From contig JALVUT010000181.1 of assembly GCA_027035445.1 (NCBI GenBank), positions 1 to 38,869 of the forward strand: 38,869 nt of DNA, read 5' to 3'. The position numbers and the translations under genes are program-made. Each line of letters begins with the position of its first letter. Positions within the stretch are counted from its first letter, which is position 1. The notes beneath the pieces were generated by a model that was not told the origin of the DNA, made no database searches, and was given only the letters and a program-made list of their open reading frames with translations. Source of the stretch: Thermococcus sp. Lineage in GTDB: Archaea > Methanobacteriota_B > Thermococci > Thermococcales > Thermococcaceae. Shown here piece by piece: positions 16,265-22,724 of this stretch.

Positions 16265-17176
16265 TTGGCTGACAAAAGAATTTGCCCGGTCTGCGGTTCG
16301 ACGGAGTTTATATACGACCCCCGGAGGGGGGAGATAGTCTGTGCTAAGTGTGGCTACGTCATTGAGGAGAACGTGATCGATGAAGGGCCGGAATGGCGTG
16401 CCTTTGATCCAAACCAGCGGGCCAGACGGGCAAGGACCGGGGCGCCAATGACCCTCATGATACACGACAAGGGGTTGTCCACGGACATCGACTGGCGCGA
16501 TAGGGATATACATGGCAACCAGATAACCGGTATGTACAGGACAAAGATGCGCAGGCTGAGGATGTGGCAGCGCAGGATGAGGATCAACGATGCAGCGGAG
16601 CGTAACCTGGCCTTCGCCCTGAGCGAGCTGGACAGGATGGCGGCACAGATGAGGCTCCCGCGCAGGGTTAAGGAGGCTGCGGCCTCTCTCTACCGGAAGG
16701 CCGTCATGAAGAAGCTCATCCGCGGTAGATCCATAGAGGGAATGGTCTCGGCGGCCCTTTACGCCGCCTGCAGGATGGAAGCTATCCCACGAACCCTGGA
16801 TGAGATAGCGGCCGTTTCAAAGGTCAGCAAAAAGGAGATCGGGAGGAGCTACCGGTTCATGGCAAGAGGCTTAAGCTTGAACCTCCGTCCGACAAGTCCC
16901 ATTGAGTACGTTGACCGCTTTGGTGACGCCCTTGATGTGAGCGCCAAGACCAAAAAACGGGCCAAGGAGATATTGAAAGAGGCCATAAAACGCGGTATAA
17001 CAAGTGGGAAGGGCCCAACAGGTCTGGCAGCGGCTGCACTGTACGTCGCCTCGCTTCTCGAAAGCGAGAAGAAGACCCAGCGTGAGGTTGCGGAGGTTGC
17101 CCACGTTACGGAGGTAACCGTGAGGAACCGCTACAAAGAACTAGTCGACAAGCTTGGGATAAACGTCCCGATTTGA
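16265..17176 (+). CDS. tfb: Transcription initiation factor B (TFIIB homologue)
   Basis: A 303-residue archaeal TFB. The N-terminal zinc ribbon uses C7-x2-C10 and C26-x2-C29. The B-reader/linker follows at about 35-95, and two cyclin-like repeats occupy roughly 110-200 and 205-300; the second contains the BRE-recognition HTH ([20 protein letters not shown]). It binds the TBP-TATA complex and recruits RNA polymerase. The start is TTG at 16265, inside the strong GGAGGGGGTGA context that overlaps the gar1 stop; translation of this factor may therefore be deliberately weak. Thermococcales have two TFB paralogues. By the gar1/histone/RuBisCO neighbourhood I believe this is the one called TFB2 in T. 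kodakarensis, from memory. Confidence 0.93.
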   Translation: MADKRICPVCGSTEFIYDPRRGEIVCAKCGYVIEENVIDEGPEWRAFDPNQRARRARTGAPMTLMIHDKGLSTDIDWRDRDIHGNQITGMYRTKMRRLRMWQRRMRINDAAERNLAFALSELDRMAAQMRLPRRVKEAAASLYRKAVMKKLIRGRSIEGMVSAALYAACRMEAIPRTLDEIAAVSKVSKKEIGRSYRFMARGLSLNLRPTSPIEYVDRFGDALDVSAKTKKRAKEILKEAIKRGITSGKGPTGLAAAALYVASLLESEKKTQREVAEVAHVTEVTVRNRYKELVDKLGINVPI

Positions 17177-17185
17177 GGGGTCCCC

Positions 17186-17680
17186 GTGCTGATAGCAGTA
17201 GTTAGTGACACACATTACGGCGATAAGACTGTGAACCTTCCCTCTACACTTTTTGATGTTCTAACGAAGAAAGGCCCTGATCTAATCCTCCACGCCGGCG
17301 ATGTAACCTCTTCGGAACTCTTGGAGCGGCTTGAAGAGTTCGCTCCAGTTCTGGCTGTTAGAGGCAACGCGGATCATCTGAACCTTCCTGAAGAAAAGGT
17401 TTTTGAAGCTGAAGGCCTTGGAGTCGGCGTTATTCATGGTCATCAGCTCATAAGCTTGAACTCCCAATTCCTTACGTACAAGGCCCTAGACATGGGTGTT
17501 GACCTTCTGGTATTCGGGCACACCCATCGATTTTACAGTGAGGTGGCATCCTTTAAGGGTTCACGGGTTCTGTTGCTGAATCCCGGTTCCCCTACCTTCC
17601 CGCGAATGGATGCAGCGGGCTTCGTCTTCCTGGAGATCTCGAAGACAGAAGCACACGTTGAGAGGGTTAAATTCTGGTAA
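17186..17680 (+). CDS. YfcE/MJ0936-type metallophosphoesterase
   Basis: A 164-residue calcineurin-like phosphodiesterase. All metal-binding motifs are present in order: S-D-T-H (7-10), H-A-G-D-V (about 37-41), R-G-N-A-D (about 59-63), H-G-H (about 84-86) and F-G-H-T-H (about 109-113). Small archaeal members hydrolyse bis-p-nitrophenyl phosphate in vitro; the natural substrate is unknown. It starts with GTG 9 nt after tfb and ends the gar1-tfb operon. It converges on the histone gene, with 40 nt between the two stops. Confidence 0.88.
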   Translation: MLIAVVSDTHYGDKTVNLPSTLFDVLTKKGPDLILHAGDVTSSELLERLEEFAPVLAVRGNADHLNLPEEKVFEAEGLGVGVIHGHQLISLNSQFLTYKALDMGVDLLVFGHTHRFYSEVASFKGSRVLLLNPGSPTFPRMDAAGFVFLEISKTEAHVERVKFW

Positions 17681-17684
17681 TAGA

Positions 17685-17705
17685 ATAAAAAAGGTATTAA
17701 AAAAG
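17685..17705 (-). terminator. Oligo-T terminator of the histone gene
   Basis: Read on the minus strand, two runs of six T (complement of A runs at 17699-17704 and 17687-17692) lie 17-36 nt after the histone stop. Archaeal RNA polymerase stops at such T tracts without a hairpin. Confidence 0.6.
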
Positions 17706-17720
17706 TCGAGGAAATTGCCA

Positions 17721-17924
17721 TCAGGACTTGATGGCAAGCTTTATGTCCTCGGCCTTGACGGTCTTCCTGCCCGCGTGGTGAGCGAGGTCGACGGCCTTCC
17801 TAGCGATCTCAAGGGCCTTATCCTCGAGGTGCTCTGAAAGAAGCTTGGCAGCGTCTTCGCTGACGCGGGCTGCACCGGCCTTCCTAATCAACCTGTCAAC
17901 TGGGGCAATAGGCAACTCAGCCAT
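17721..17924 (-). CDS. Archaeal histone (HMf family)
   Basis: A 67-residue minimal histone fold with no tail. The order is [14 protein letters not shown] (helix 1), R-V-S-E-D-A (first loop, with DNA-contacting Arg), a long central helix ending [15 protein letters not shown], and [10 protein letters not shown] (helix 3). It dimerises and wraps DNA into extendable hypernucleosomes. GGAGGTT lies just before the ATG, and a textbook BRE/TATA lies upstream (17984-18000). One of two histones is expected in a Thermococcus; position next to rbcL suggests the one named HpkB in T. kodakarensis, from memory. Confidence 0.96.
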   Translation of the reverse strand: MAELPIAPVDRLIRKAGAARVSEDAAKLLSEHLEDKALEIARKAVDLAHHAGRKTVKAEDIKLAIKS

Positions 17925-17983
17925 TTTCCCAACCTCCTAAACGTTGTTTTGCAGGTATCTGCGTTTTATTTTAAGAACAAAGG

Positions 17984-18000
17984 TGTATATAAACCTTTCG
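17984..18000 (-). promoter_or_regulatory. Strong BRE/TATA promoter of the histone gene
   Basis: The minus strand reads CGAAAGGTTTATATAC: purine-rich BRE followed by a consensus TATA box. The expected start near 17963-17966 gives a leader of about 40 nt containing the GGAGGTT ribosome site. Confidence 0.75.
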
Positions 18001-18264
18001 GAAACGGACGGCGTTAAAGCCCATATTCACGGAGCTGTAGGTGAGTTATTGAGAAATGGGATATCTTTCTATCAGCGGGGGAGAAGGAGACAAAAGGACG
18101 GGTTTGAGTTAATTTATAAAAAGCCGGTATAAATCTTCATTTCCTTAGAACCCCCCTTTTGACCCGTTAAATTAAGTAATTGAGACAGTATCCTGAACCA
18201 TTGGGGAAGAAAAACTCTCTTTGATACTAAACTGGAGGCGCCGATGTCCCATGTTTGCACCATA

Positions 18265-18276
18265 GGGTTTTTATAG
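18265..18276 (+). promoter_or_regulatory. TATA-like promoter element of RuBisCO
   Basis: GGGTTTTTATAG lies 42-53 nt before the ATG. A start about 25 nt downstream leaves a 20-nt leader that contains GGAGGTG at 18303-18309. Confidence 0.55.
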
Positions 18277-18317
18277 GCTTGGTTACAATACAGAGGTTAC
18301 TTGGAGGTGTGAAGAGC

Positions 18318-19652
18318 ATGACGGAAAAATTTGACAGGATATACGACTACTACGTTGACAAATCCTATACACCAAACCCCAAGAGGGATGTTGTAGCCGT
18401 TTTCAGGGTAACTCCAGCTGGAGGATACACTATCGAGCAGGCTGCCGGAGCCGTTGCAGCCGAGAGTTCAACGGGAACCTGGACAACCCTTTACGACTGG
18501 TACGAGCAGGAGCGCTGGGCCGATATGTCTGCAAAGGCCTACCACTTTATCGACATGGGGGACGGCACTTGGATGGTCAGGATAGCCTACCCTTACCACA
18601 TCTTTGAGGACGGGAACATGCCCGGCTTCCTCGCAAGCGTCGCCGGCAACGTCTTTGGCATGAAGCGCGTTGAGTGGCTCCGCCTTGAAGATATCTACCT
18701 CCCGGAGAGGTTCCTCCGCAACTATCCCGGTCCGAACTTTGGCATCCAGGGCGTCAGGAAGAAGCTTGGGATATACGATAGGCCGCTCTATGGTGTAGTT
18801 CCGAAGCCGAAGGTCGGCTACTCCCCAGAGGAGCTGTACAAACTTGCCAATGACCTCTTCCTCGGCGGCGCCGATTACATCAAGGACGACGAGAACCTTA
18901 CCAGCCCCTGGTACAACCGCTTCGAGGAGAGGGTCAAGGTCGTCACAAAGGCCATGGAAAAGGCCGAGAACGAGACCGGTGAGAAGAAGACCTGGTTCGC
19001 CAACGTAACCTCCCCGATTCTTGAGATGGAGGAGAGGCTCGAAATCCTAGCGGACTACGGTGTTCCGCACGCGATGGTCGACGTGGTTGTTCTTGGCTGG
19101 GGTGTCCTTGACTATGTAAGGGAGCTGGCCCAGGACTACGGTATAGCACTCCACGCCCACAGGGCAATGCACACAGCCTTCGCCAGGAATCCGTATCACG
19201 GCATTTCCATGTTCGTTCTGGCGAAGCTCTACCGCCTCATAGGTGTTGACCAACTCCACGTTGGAACGGCCGGTGCCGGCAAGATGGAGGGTGAGAAGTG
19301 GGAAGTCGTCCAGTACAAGAGGATAATCACCGAGAACCACTACGTTCCGGATGAGAACGATGTCTATCACCTTGAGCAGAAGTTCTATCATATCAAGCCA
19401 GTCTTCCCGACGAGTTCAGGTGGTCTGCACCCTGGTAACATAGAACCCGTCATAGACGCTCTCGGAAGGGACATCGTCCTGCAGCTTGGCGGTGGAACCA
19501 TGGGACACCCGGACGGGCCGAAGGCTGGGGCGATAGCGGTGAGACAGGCCATCGATGCCATCATGCAGGAGATATCACTCGACGAGTACGCGAAAACTCA
19601 CAAAGAACTCGCAAGGGCCCTCGAGAAGTGGGGCCATGTCACCCCGGTTTGA
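18318..19652 (+). CDS. rbcL: Ribulose-1,5-bisphosphate carboxylase, archaeal form III
   Basis: A 444-residue RuBisCO large subunit with no small-subunit gene nearby, which fits form III. The catalytic lysine segment V-P-K-P-K is at 161-165. The carbamylation motif G-G-A-D-Y-I-K-D-D-E-N has K189, D191 and E192. Downstream, H-A-H-R-A and the phosphate-binding glycines (S-S-G-G-L-H-P-G and G-G-G-T-M-G-H) are intact. In Thermococcales it works in nucleoside salvage: AMP is phosphorolysed to ribose 1,5-bisphosphate, isomerised to ribulose 1,5-bisphosphate and carboxylated to two 3-phosphoglycerates. The ATG at 18318 is set by GGAGGTG at 18303-18309 and gives the length I recall for the T. kodakarensis enzyme. 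The other pathway genes are not in this window. Confidence 0.97.
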   Translation: MTEKFDRIYDYYVDKSYTPNPKRDVVAVFRVTPAGGYTIEQAAGAVAAESSTGTWTTLYDWYEQERWADMSAKAYHFIDMGDGTWMVRIAYPYHIFEDGNMPGFLASVAGNVFGMKRVEWLRLEDIYLPERFLRNYPGPNFGIQGVRKKLGIYDRPLYGVVPKPKVGYSPEELYKLANDLFLGGADYIKDDENLTSPWYNRFEERVKVVTKAMEKAENETGEKKTWFANVTSPILEMEERLEILADYGVPHAMVDVVVLGWGVLDYVRELAQDYGIALHAHRAMHTAFARNPYHGISMFVLAKLYRLIGVDQLHVGTAGAGKMEGEKWEVVQYKRIITENHYVPDENDVYHLEQKFYHIKPVFPTSSGGLHPGNIEPVIDALGRDIVLQLGGGTMGHPDGPKAGAIAVRQAIDAIMQEISLDEYAKTHKELARALEKWGHVTPV

Positions 19653-19663
19653 GTGTACTGGCG

Positions 19664-19673
19664 GTTTTTCTTT
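19664..19673 (+). terminator. Probable oligo-T terminator of rbcL
   Basis: GTTTTTCTTT begins 12 nt after the RuBisCO stop. A T-rich tract without a hairpin is enough for archaeal termination. Confidence 0.45.
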
Positions 19674-19751
19674 CCCATTTTCGTCTGCTCTCCAACTTTT
19701 TAGCCGGAGAAGATTTAACCCCCGGCCGCATTTTCTCCAATGGTTATAGGG

Positions 19752-20235
19752 ATGATCCACCCGGCGGCTTTCTTGGGGTTATAATCGGTCCGATGTTCGC
19801 GGACAAAACGACCGAGCTGATAAAACGTATTGAGGGGCAGGCCTTTGTGAAGAGAAAAGCGGCTCTTTTCAAGTCGGACATAGACAACCGCTACTCCAAG
19901 GACGAGGTGGTTGTCCACAACGGCCTCAAATACCGTGCCCTCGTCGTTCCCACGGGTGAGGATGGCGTTGATGGTTGAAGTAACTCTCAGGGGAGATTGT
20001 GAGGTCATAGGTATCGACGAGGTCCAGTTCTTTCCCATGGGAATCGTTGACGCCCTGAACCAGCTCACGAACGATGGCGTTTACGTTATAGCGAGCGGCT
20101 CCAACCTGAATTTTAAGGGGGACCCGTTCCCGGCCACGGGGGAGCTCCTCGCGAGAACCGAGAGCATAGTCCACCTCACCGCGGTCTGCACCGTCTGCGG
20201 CAGGCCCGCTGCAGGAGCACCACATCGTTCCGTGA
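19752..20235 (+). pseudogene. Thymidine kinase (Tdk) pseudogene
   Basis: Remnant of a type II thymidine kinase, normally about 190 residues. The reading frame opens at ATG 19752 with M-I-H-P and needs one added base near 19761-19766 to continue as G-G-F-L-G-V-I-I-G-P-M-F. The P-loop reads G-P-M-F-A-D-K-T-T, so the glycine before the lysine is replaced by Asp. A second frameshift between about 19955 and 19976 is needed to reach the next frame, which carries V-I-G-I-D-E-V-Q-F-F (Walker B) and A-S-G-S-N-L-N-F. After C-T-V-C-G-R-P-A the zinc lobe is missing. The sequence jumps straight to what looks like the normal C-terminus (A-R-C-R-S then H-H-I-V-P, with one base lost), ending at TGA 20233-20235. 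The gene is certainly inactive. Confidence 0.85.
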
Positions 20236-20279
20236 GCGTCAATCCCCACTTCCCTTTTCACCGAAAAGCTTAAAGTAAT

Positions 20280-20305
20280 CTTTTCTTACATCAAGTTAGG
20301 GAAAG
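20280..20305. promoter_or_regulatory. Imperfect inverted repeat at the phr start site, candidate Phr operator
   Basis: CTTTTCTTAC at 20280-20289 and GTTAGGGAAAG at 20295-20305 form imperfect inverted arms. A TATA-like CTTAAAGT at about 20269-20277 places the transcription start near 20298, inside the repeat. Phr of Pyrococcus is known to repress its own gene by binding over the start site, so autoregulation is likely here. Confidence 0.45.
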
Positions 20306-20319
20306 ATGGGGGTGAGAGC

Positions 20320-20916
20320 GTGGAGTCAAATAAGAACATGGGGAGGTTGCTTGACATACTCGGAAACGAGACGAGGAGGAGGATACTCATACTGCTCACA
20401 AAGAGACCCTACTTTGTGAGTGAACTGAGCCAGGAACTCGGCGTTGGCCAGAAGGCCGTCTTGGAGCACCTCAGGATACTCGAGAGCGCCGGGCTGATAG
20501 AGGGCAGGACGGAGAGGATACCACGTGGCAGGCCGAGGAAGTATTACACCATAAAACGTGGCTTTCGCCTTGAGGTCATGCTGACCCCATACATCTTTGG
20601 AACCGAGATGTACGAGCCCAAGAGACCCAGATCAACGGAGGAGTACCTGCAGGCACGGGAACTGATAAAGTCCACTGGCCCTGTGGAGGAGAAAATGAGG
20701 GATCTCCTCGAATTCCTGAGTGAGGTACAGGCCAGAATAGACGAGCTAATGAGAACTAGGCAGGAACTTGAGGAAGTCCGCCTCTTAACCGAGACCTACA
20801 TCGAGAACCTGATGCGCAGGATAGCCGGGGAAAACGAGCCTGAGTTTGAGCGCCTGCTGAGGGAGTTTGCTCCATTGCTGCCTAAGAGAGTCCTGAACGA
20901 CCTAGATGATTTCTAA
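20320..20916 (+). CDS. phr: Heat-shock regulator Phr (ArsR-like winged helix)
   Basis: A 198-residue regulator, close to the length of Pyrococcus Phr. Residues 8-85 form a winged helix: L-D-I-L-G-N-E-T-R-R-R-I-L opens it, V-S-E-L-S-Q-E-L-G-V-G-Q-K-A-V-L-E-H-L is the HTH, and R-P-R-K-Y-Y-T-I the wing. Residues 110-175 are a long coiled-coil-like helical region for dimerisation. Phr represses heat-shock genes at normal temperature (small heat-shock protein, AAA ATPase, its own gene) and in Thermococcales also genes for DIP synthesis, which lie 10 kb away in this window. It starts with GTG 20320 behind GGGGGTGAG. The link to ino1 here is by known regulon, not by a site I could confirm. Confidence 0.9.
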   Translation: MESNKNMGRLLDILGNETRRRILILLTKRPYFVSELSQELGVGQKAVLEHLRILESAGLIEGRTERIPRGRPRKYYTIKRGFRLEVMLTPYIFGTEMYEPKRPRSTEEYLQARELIKSTGPVEEKMRDLLEFLSEVQARIDELMRTRQELEEVRLLTETYIENLMRRIAGENEPEFERLLREFAPLLPKRVLNDLDDF

Positions 20917-20972
20917 GGGAAAGTAAAGGTATTTAAAAGGGTCTGAGGCGGATAAAAGCGAGGGGCGGGGCA

Positions 20973-21176
20973 TCAGAGCATCTTACCCTCTTCCTTCATC
21001 CTTACGAGCTTGGTTATGTACCCTGCTATCCTGTTTCTGATGGTCTTGCTGGTGACGTTGGTAAGCTCCCCAACCCGCTTTTTGTTGTACTCAAAGTCTC
21101 TGCTGAACTCGTTGGGATAGCGGTCAAACAGCTCCCTCGCGGTTCTCTTAATGAAAGTCTGCTTAATATTGCCCAT
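20973..21176 (-). CDS. rps17e: Ribosomal protein S17e (eS17)
   Basis: A 67-residue small-subunit protein. [20 protein letters not shown]-x-D-F-E-Y-N-K and [15 protein letters not shown] cover nearly the whole eS17 family pattern. The ATG at 21176 follows GGAGGGAT with ideal spacing; the longer upstream frame is discarded. A TATA-like CTTTTAAAAGG near 21231-21241 supplies the promoter. Confidence 0.95.
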   Translation of the reverse strand: MGNIKQTFIKRTARELFDRYPNEFSRDFEYNKKRVGELTNVTSKTIRNRIAGYITKLVRMKEEGKML

Positions 21177-21268
21177 TTCAATCCCTCCGATTAGCCTGAG
21201 TTTGACAACCGTAACCCAAATCATGAAACCCCTTTTAAAAGTTTTCCCAGACTTGAGAAAATAAGCAC

Positions 21269-21346
21269 TCACTTCTTCTTTTCTGCCCTTTTGAGGTGTC
21301 GGAGCTCATTCCTTCTGAACCTGCAACCGGTGATGTGAACATTCAC
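21269..21346 (-). CDS. Possible 25-residue basic small protein
   Basis: A minus-strand frame from GTG 21346 to TGA 21269 encodes a very basic peptide ([17 protein letters not shown], ending E-K-K-K). It lies upstream of rps17e and downstream of the palindromic TATA box at 21358-21369, which predicts a start near 21339, a few bases inside the frame. No ribosome site is visible. It resembles short ribosomal-type peptides in composition only; I do not recognise it and it may be chance. Confidence 0.2.
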   Translation of the reverse strand: MNVHITGCRFRRNELRHLKRAEKKK

Positions 21347-21357
21347 ATTAACCCTGA

Positions 21358-21369
21358 ACTTTATAAAGT
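21358..21369. promoter_or_regulatory. Perfectly palindromic TATA box, likely bidirectional
   Basis: ACTTTATAAAGT is its own reverse complement. On the plus strand it lies about 25 nt before the ATG of the DUF371 gene, so that mRNA should be leaderless. On the minus strand it could drive a transcript toward rps17e. Confidence 0.55.
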
Positions 21370-21388
21370 ACGACCCTGAATCGGGATC

Positions 21389-21808
21389 ATGCCGGAGGAG
21401 ATCATCCACTGCAGGGGCCACGGGAATGTTAAAGCAACCCACAAGTCCACCCTGGAGTTCACGAAGGAGAACTACCTGACCTCGAAGGGTGACTGTATTC
21501 TCTGTGTTGGGGCTGATAGGGGGATAAATGACTTCAGTGAAGAGTTTAAATCGGCTCTTAGGGCTGGAAAGAAACTTCTCATCCGCATAAAGGTTGGAGA
21601 CCTCATCGACGAAGTCCGGGCTGAAGGAAGCCCCGAGCTCATCCTTGACCATGAGTACTCGATGGTCATCAGGAAGAGCACCTACATCGACGCCAGAACG
21701 CTCGCGATAAGAGCGAACAAGGCTGCGAAGGACATAGACAGACGCCTCGTGGAGCTTCTGAAAAATCCAGAGGCCACGGTAGAGATAGAGCTGGCTATCC
21801 TGGATTGA
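21389..21808 (+). CDS. DUF371 family protein
   Basis: A 139-residue archaeal protein of the DUF371 type. It opens with G-H-x-N-V-x-A-T-H-K-S-T-L-E-F-T-K, a conserved start in the family, then G-D-C-I-L-C-V-G-A-D and a C-terminal R-K-S-x-Y-x-x-x-R-T-L-A-I-R-A-N-K-A-A segment. The function is unknown. There is no ribosome site, and the TATA box sits at leaderless distance, so translation probably begins at the 5' end of the mRNA. Its last 14 bases overlap the 3' end of the convergent GH130 gene. Confidence 0.85.
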   Translation: MPEEIIHCRGHGNVKATHKSTLEFTKENYLTSKGDCILCVGADRGINDFSEEFKSALRAGKKLLIRIKVGDLIDEVRAEGSPELILDHEYSMVIRKSTYIDARTLAIRANKAAKDIDRRLVELLKNPEATVEIELAILD

Positions 21809-22724
21809 CCTTTTGTTTCTCCCACCCTCTGATGGCAAGCCCCACGTACCTGTCGGCTCCGCCGTAGTAGAGGTAGTAAACGTCTCCATGCTCCACGAAG
21901 GCCTCCGCGAAGACCACGTTATCCACCCAGCCCCTTCTCTCCCACTCAAACTCCGGCTCAAGAATTGCCTTCTCCGTTCTCCGGATAAGCCCCCTGGGGT
22001 CTTCCCAGTCGAACAGTGCTGCTTGGACGGTGTAGATCAGATTTTCATCCCTCTGAAACGCCTCGTTATGGATGAGAAGTATCCCCTCTTCGGTAGCTAT
22101 TGGTGGGGGCCCCGGCTCAACGAGGTGCCCTCTCGGCCTTAGGACCGGCTCCGGCTCATACTCCCAGTGGAGTAGATCCTTTGAGTGCGCCAGCCAGACA
22201 TTCGAGTCACCGAGGTACATGATGTAGCGGCCTTTGAAGGGCCCCGACTTCATCTTTTCCGCCAGTATCGCCCCGCTCTTCGTCCAGTTAACCCTCCCGT
22301 TCTTTTTAAATGGGAACTCTTCAAAGAGAGGGCCGTGCTTCTTCCAGCTCAGGAGGTTCTTTGAAGTGGCCATGCAAAGCCTAGCAGTCTCACCGTCGTA
22401 ACCGGTGTAGGTCATGTAGTAGGTCTTTCCGACCTTCACGACCCTCGGATCCTCGACTCCAATCCGTTCCCAGCCGTACTCAGGTTCTATAACTGGCTCT
22501 GGATGCTTAACGAAATTCATCCCGTCCCGGCTGAGTGCAAGTCCTATCCTGCCGGTTATCTCCCCTTCCTTCGCCTCCGCGCGGTAGAGCATGACGAAGA
22601 TCCCCCTGTGCCTGATCACCGCCGGGTTGTAGGTGTTCTTTGAATCGAATCCTTCTTTTGATGGGGATATGATAGGAACCGGAAGCTTTTCAAAGGCAAA
22701 ACTAAAGGGGCTCAACTTCCACAC
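21795..22724 (-). CDS. GH130-family glycoside phosphorylase
   Basis: A 309-residue five-bladed propeller protein of glycoside hydrolase family 130. N-P-A-V near 33-36 and the catalytic G-V-E-D-P-R (89-94, with D92 as the likely proton donor) are in the expected places. Later come W-T-K-S-G-A-I and the blade motif Y-L-Y-Y-G-G-A-D near the end. GH130 enzymes phosphorolyse beta-mannosides to alpha-mannose 1-phosphate plus the acceptor; a few members are hydrolases. Its start overlaps the end of the upstream 621-residue hydrolase gene by 23 nt, so it is the last gene of a three-gene operon. A mannosyl compound as substrate is the family-based expectation; the acceptor is unknown. Confidence 0.87.
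   Translation of the reverse strand: MWKLSPFSFAFEKLPVPIISPSKEGFDSKNTYNPAVIRHRGIFVMLYRAEAKEGEITGRIGLALSRDGMNFVKHPEPVIEPEYGWERIGVEDPRVVKVGKTYYMTYTGYDGETARLCMATSKNLLSWKKHGPLFEEFPFKKNGRVNWTKSGAILAEKMKSGPFKGRYIMYLGDSNVWLAHSKDLLHWEYEPEPVLRPRGHLVEPGPPPIATEEGILLIHNEAFQRDENLIYTVQAALFDWEDPRGLIRRTEKAILEPEFEWERRGWVDNVVFAEAFVEHGDVYYLYYGGADRYVGLAIRGWEKQKVNPG

Larger units (their letters stand above)
17925..18317. other. 393-nt intergenic region between histone and RuBisCO genes
   Basis: It holds the divergent histone promoter (17984-18000) and the RuBisCO promoter (GGGTTTTTATAGG at 18265-18276, start expected near 18297). Between them an additional TATA-like ATTTATAAAAAG on the plus strand at about 18112-18122 has no gene behind it. 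A 62-codon open frame at 17944-18132 covers the histone promoter, has no ribosome site and is not believed. No box C/D or H/ACA RNA could be recognised. The RuBisCO leader is longer than most in this window. Confidence 0.5.

Noticed and set aside
17944..18132. 62-codon plus-strand open frame in the histone-RuBisCO spacer
   Set aside because: It runs across the strong histone promoter, has no ribosome site and its composition is not protein-like.
18318..19652. RuBisCO as evidence for a Calvin cycle
   Set aside because: The sequence is archaeal form III, no phosphoribulokinase is nearby, and the known role is nucleoside salvage.
21269..21961. 230-codon minus-strand frame across the DUF371 gene
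   Set aside because: Antisense of a conserved gene; only its last 25 codons lie outside it, and these are listed separately as a weak candidate.
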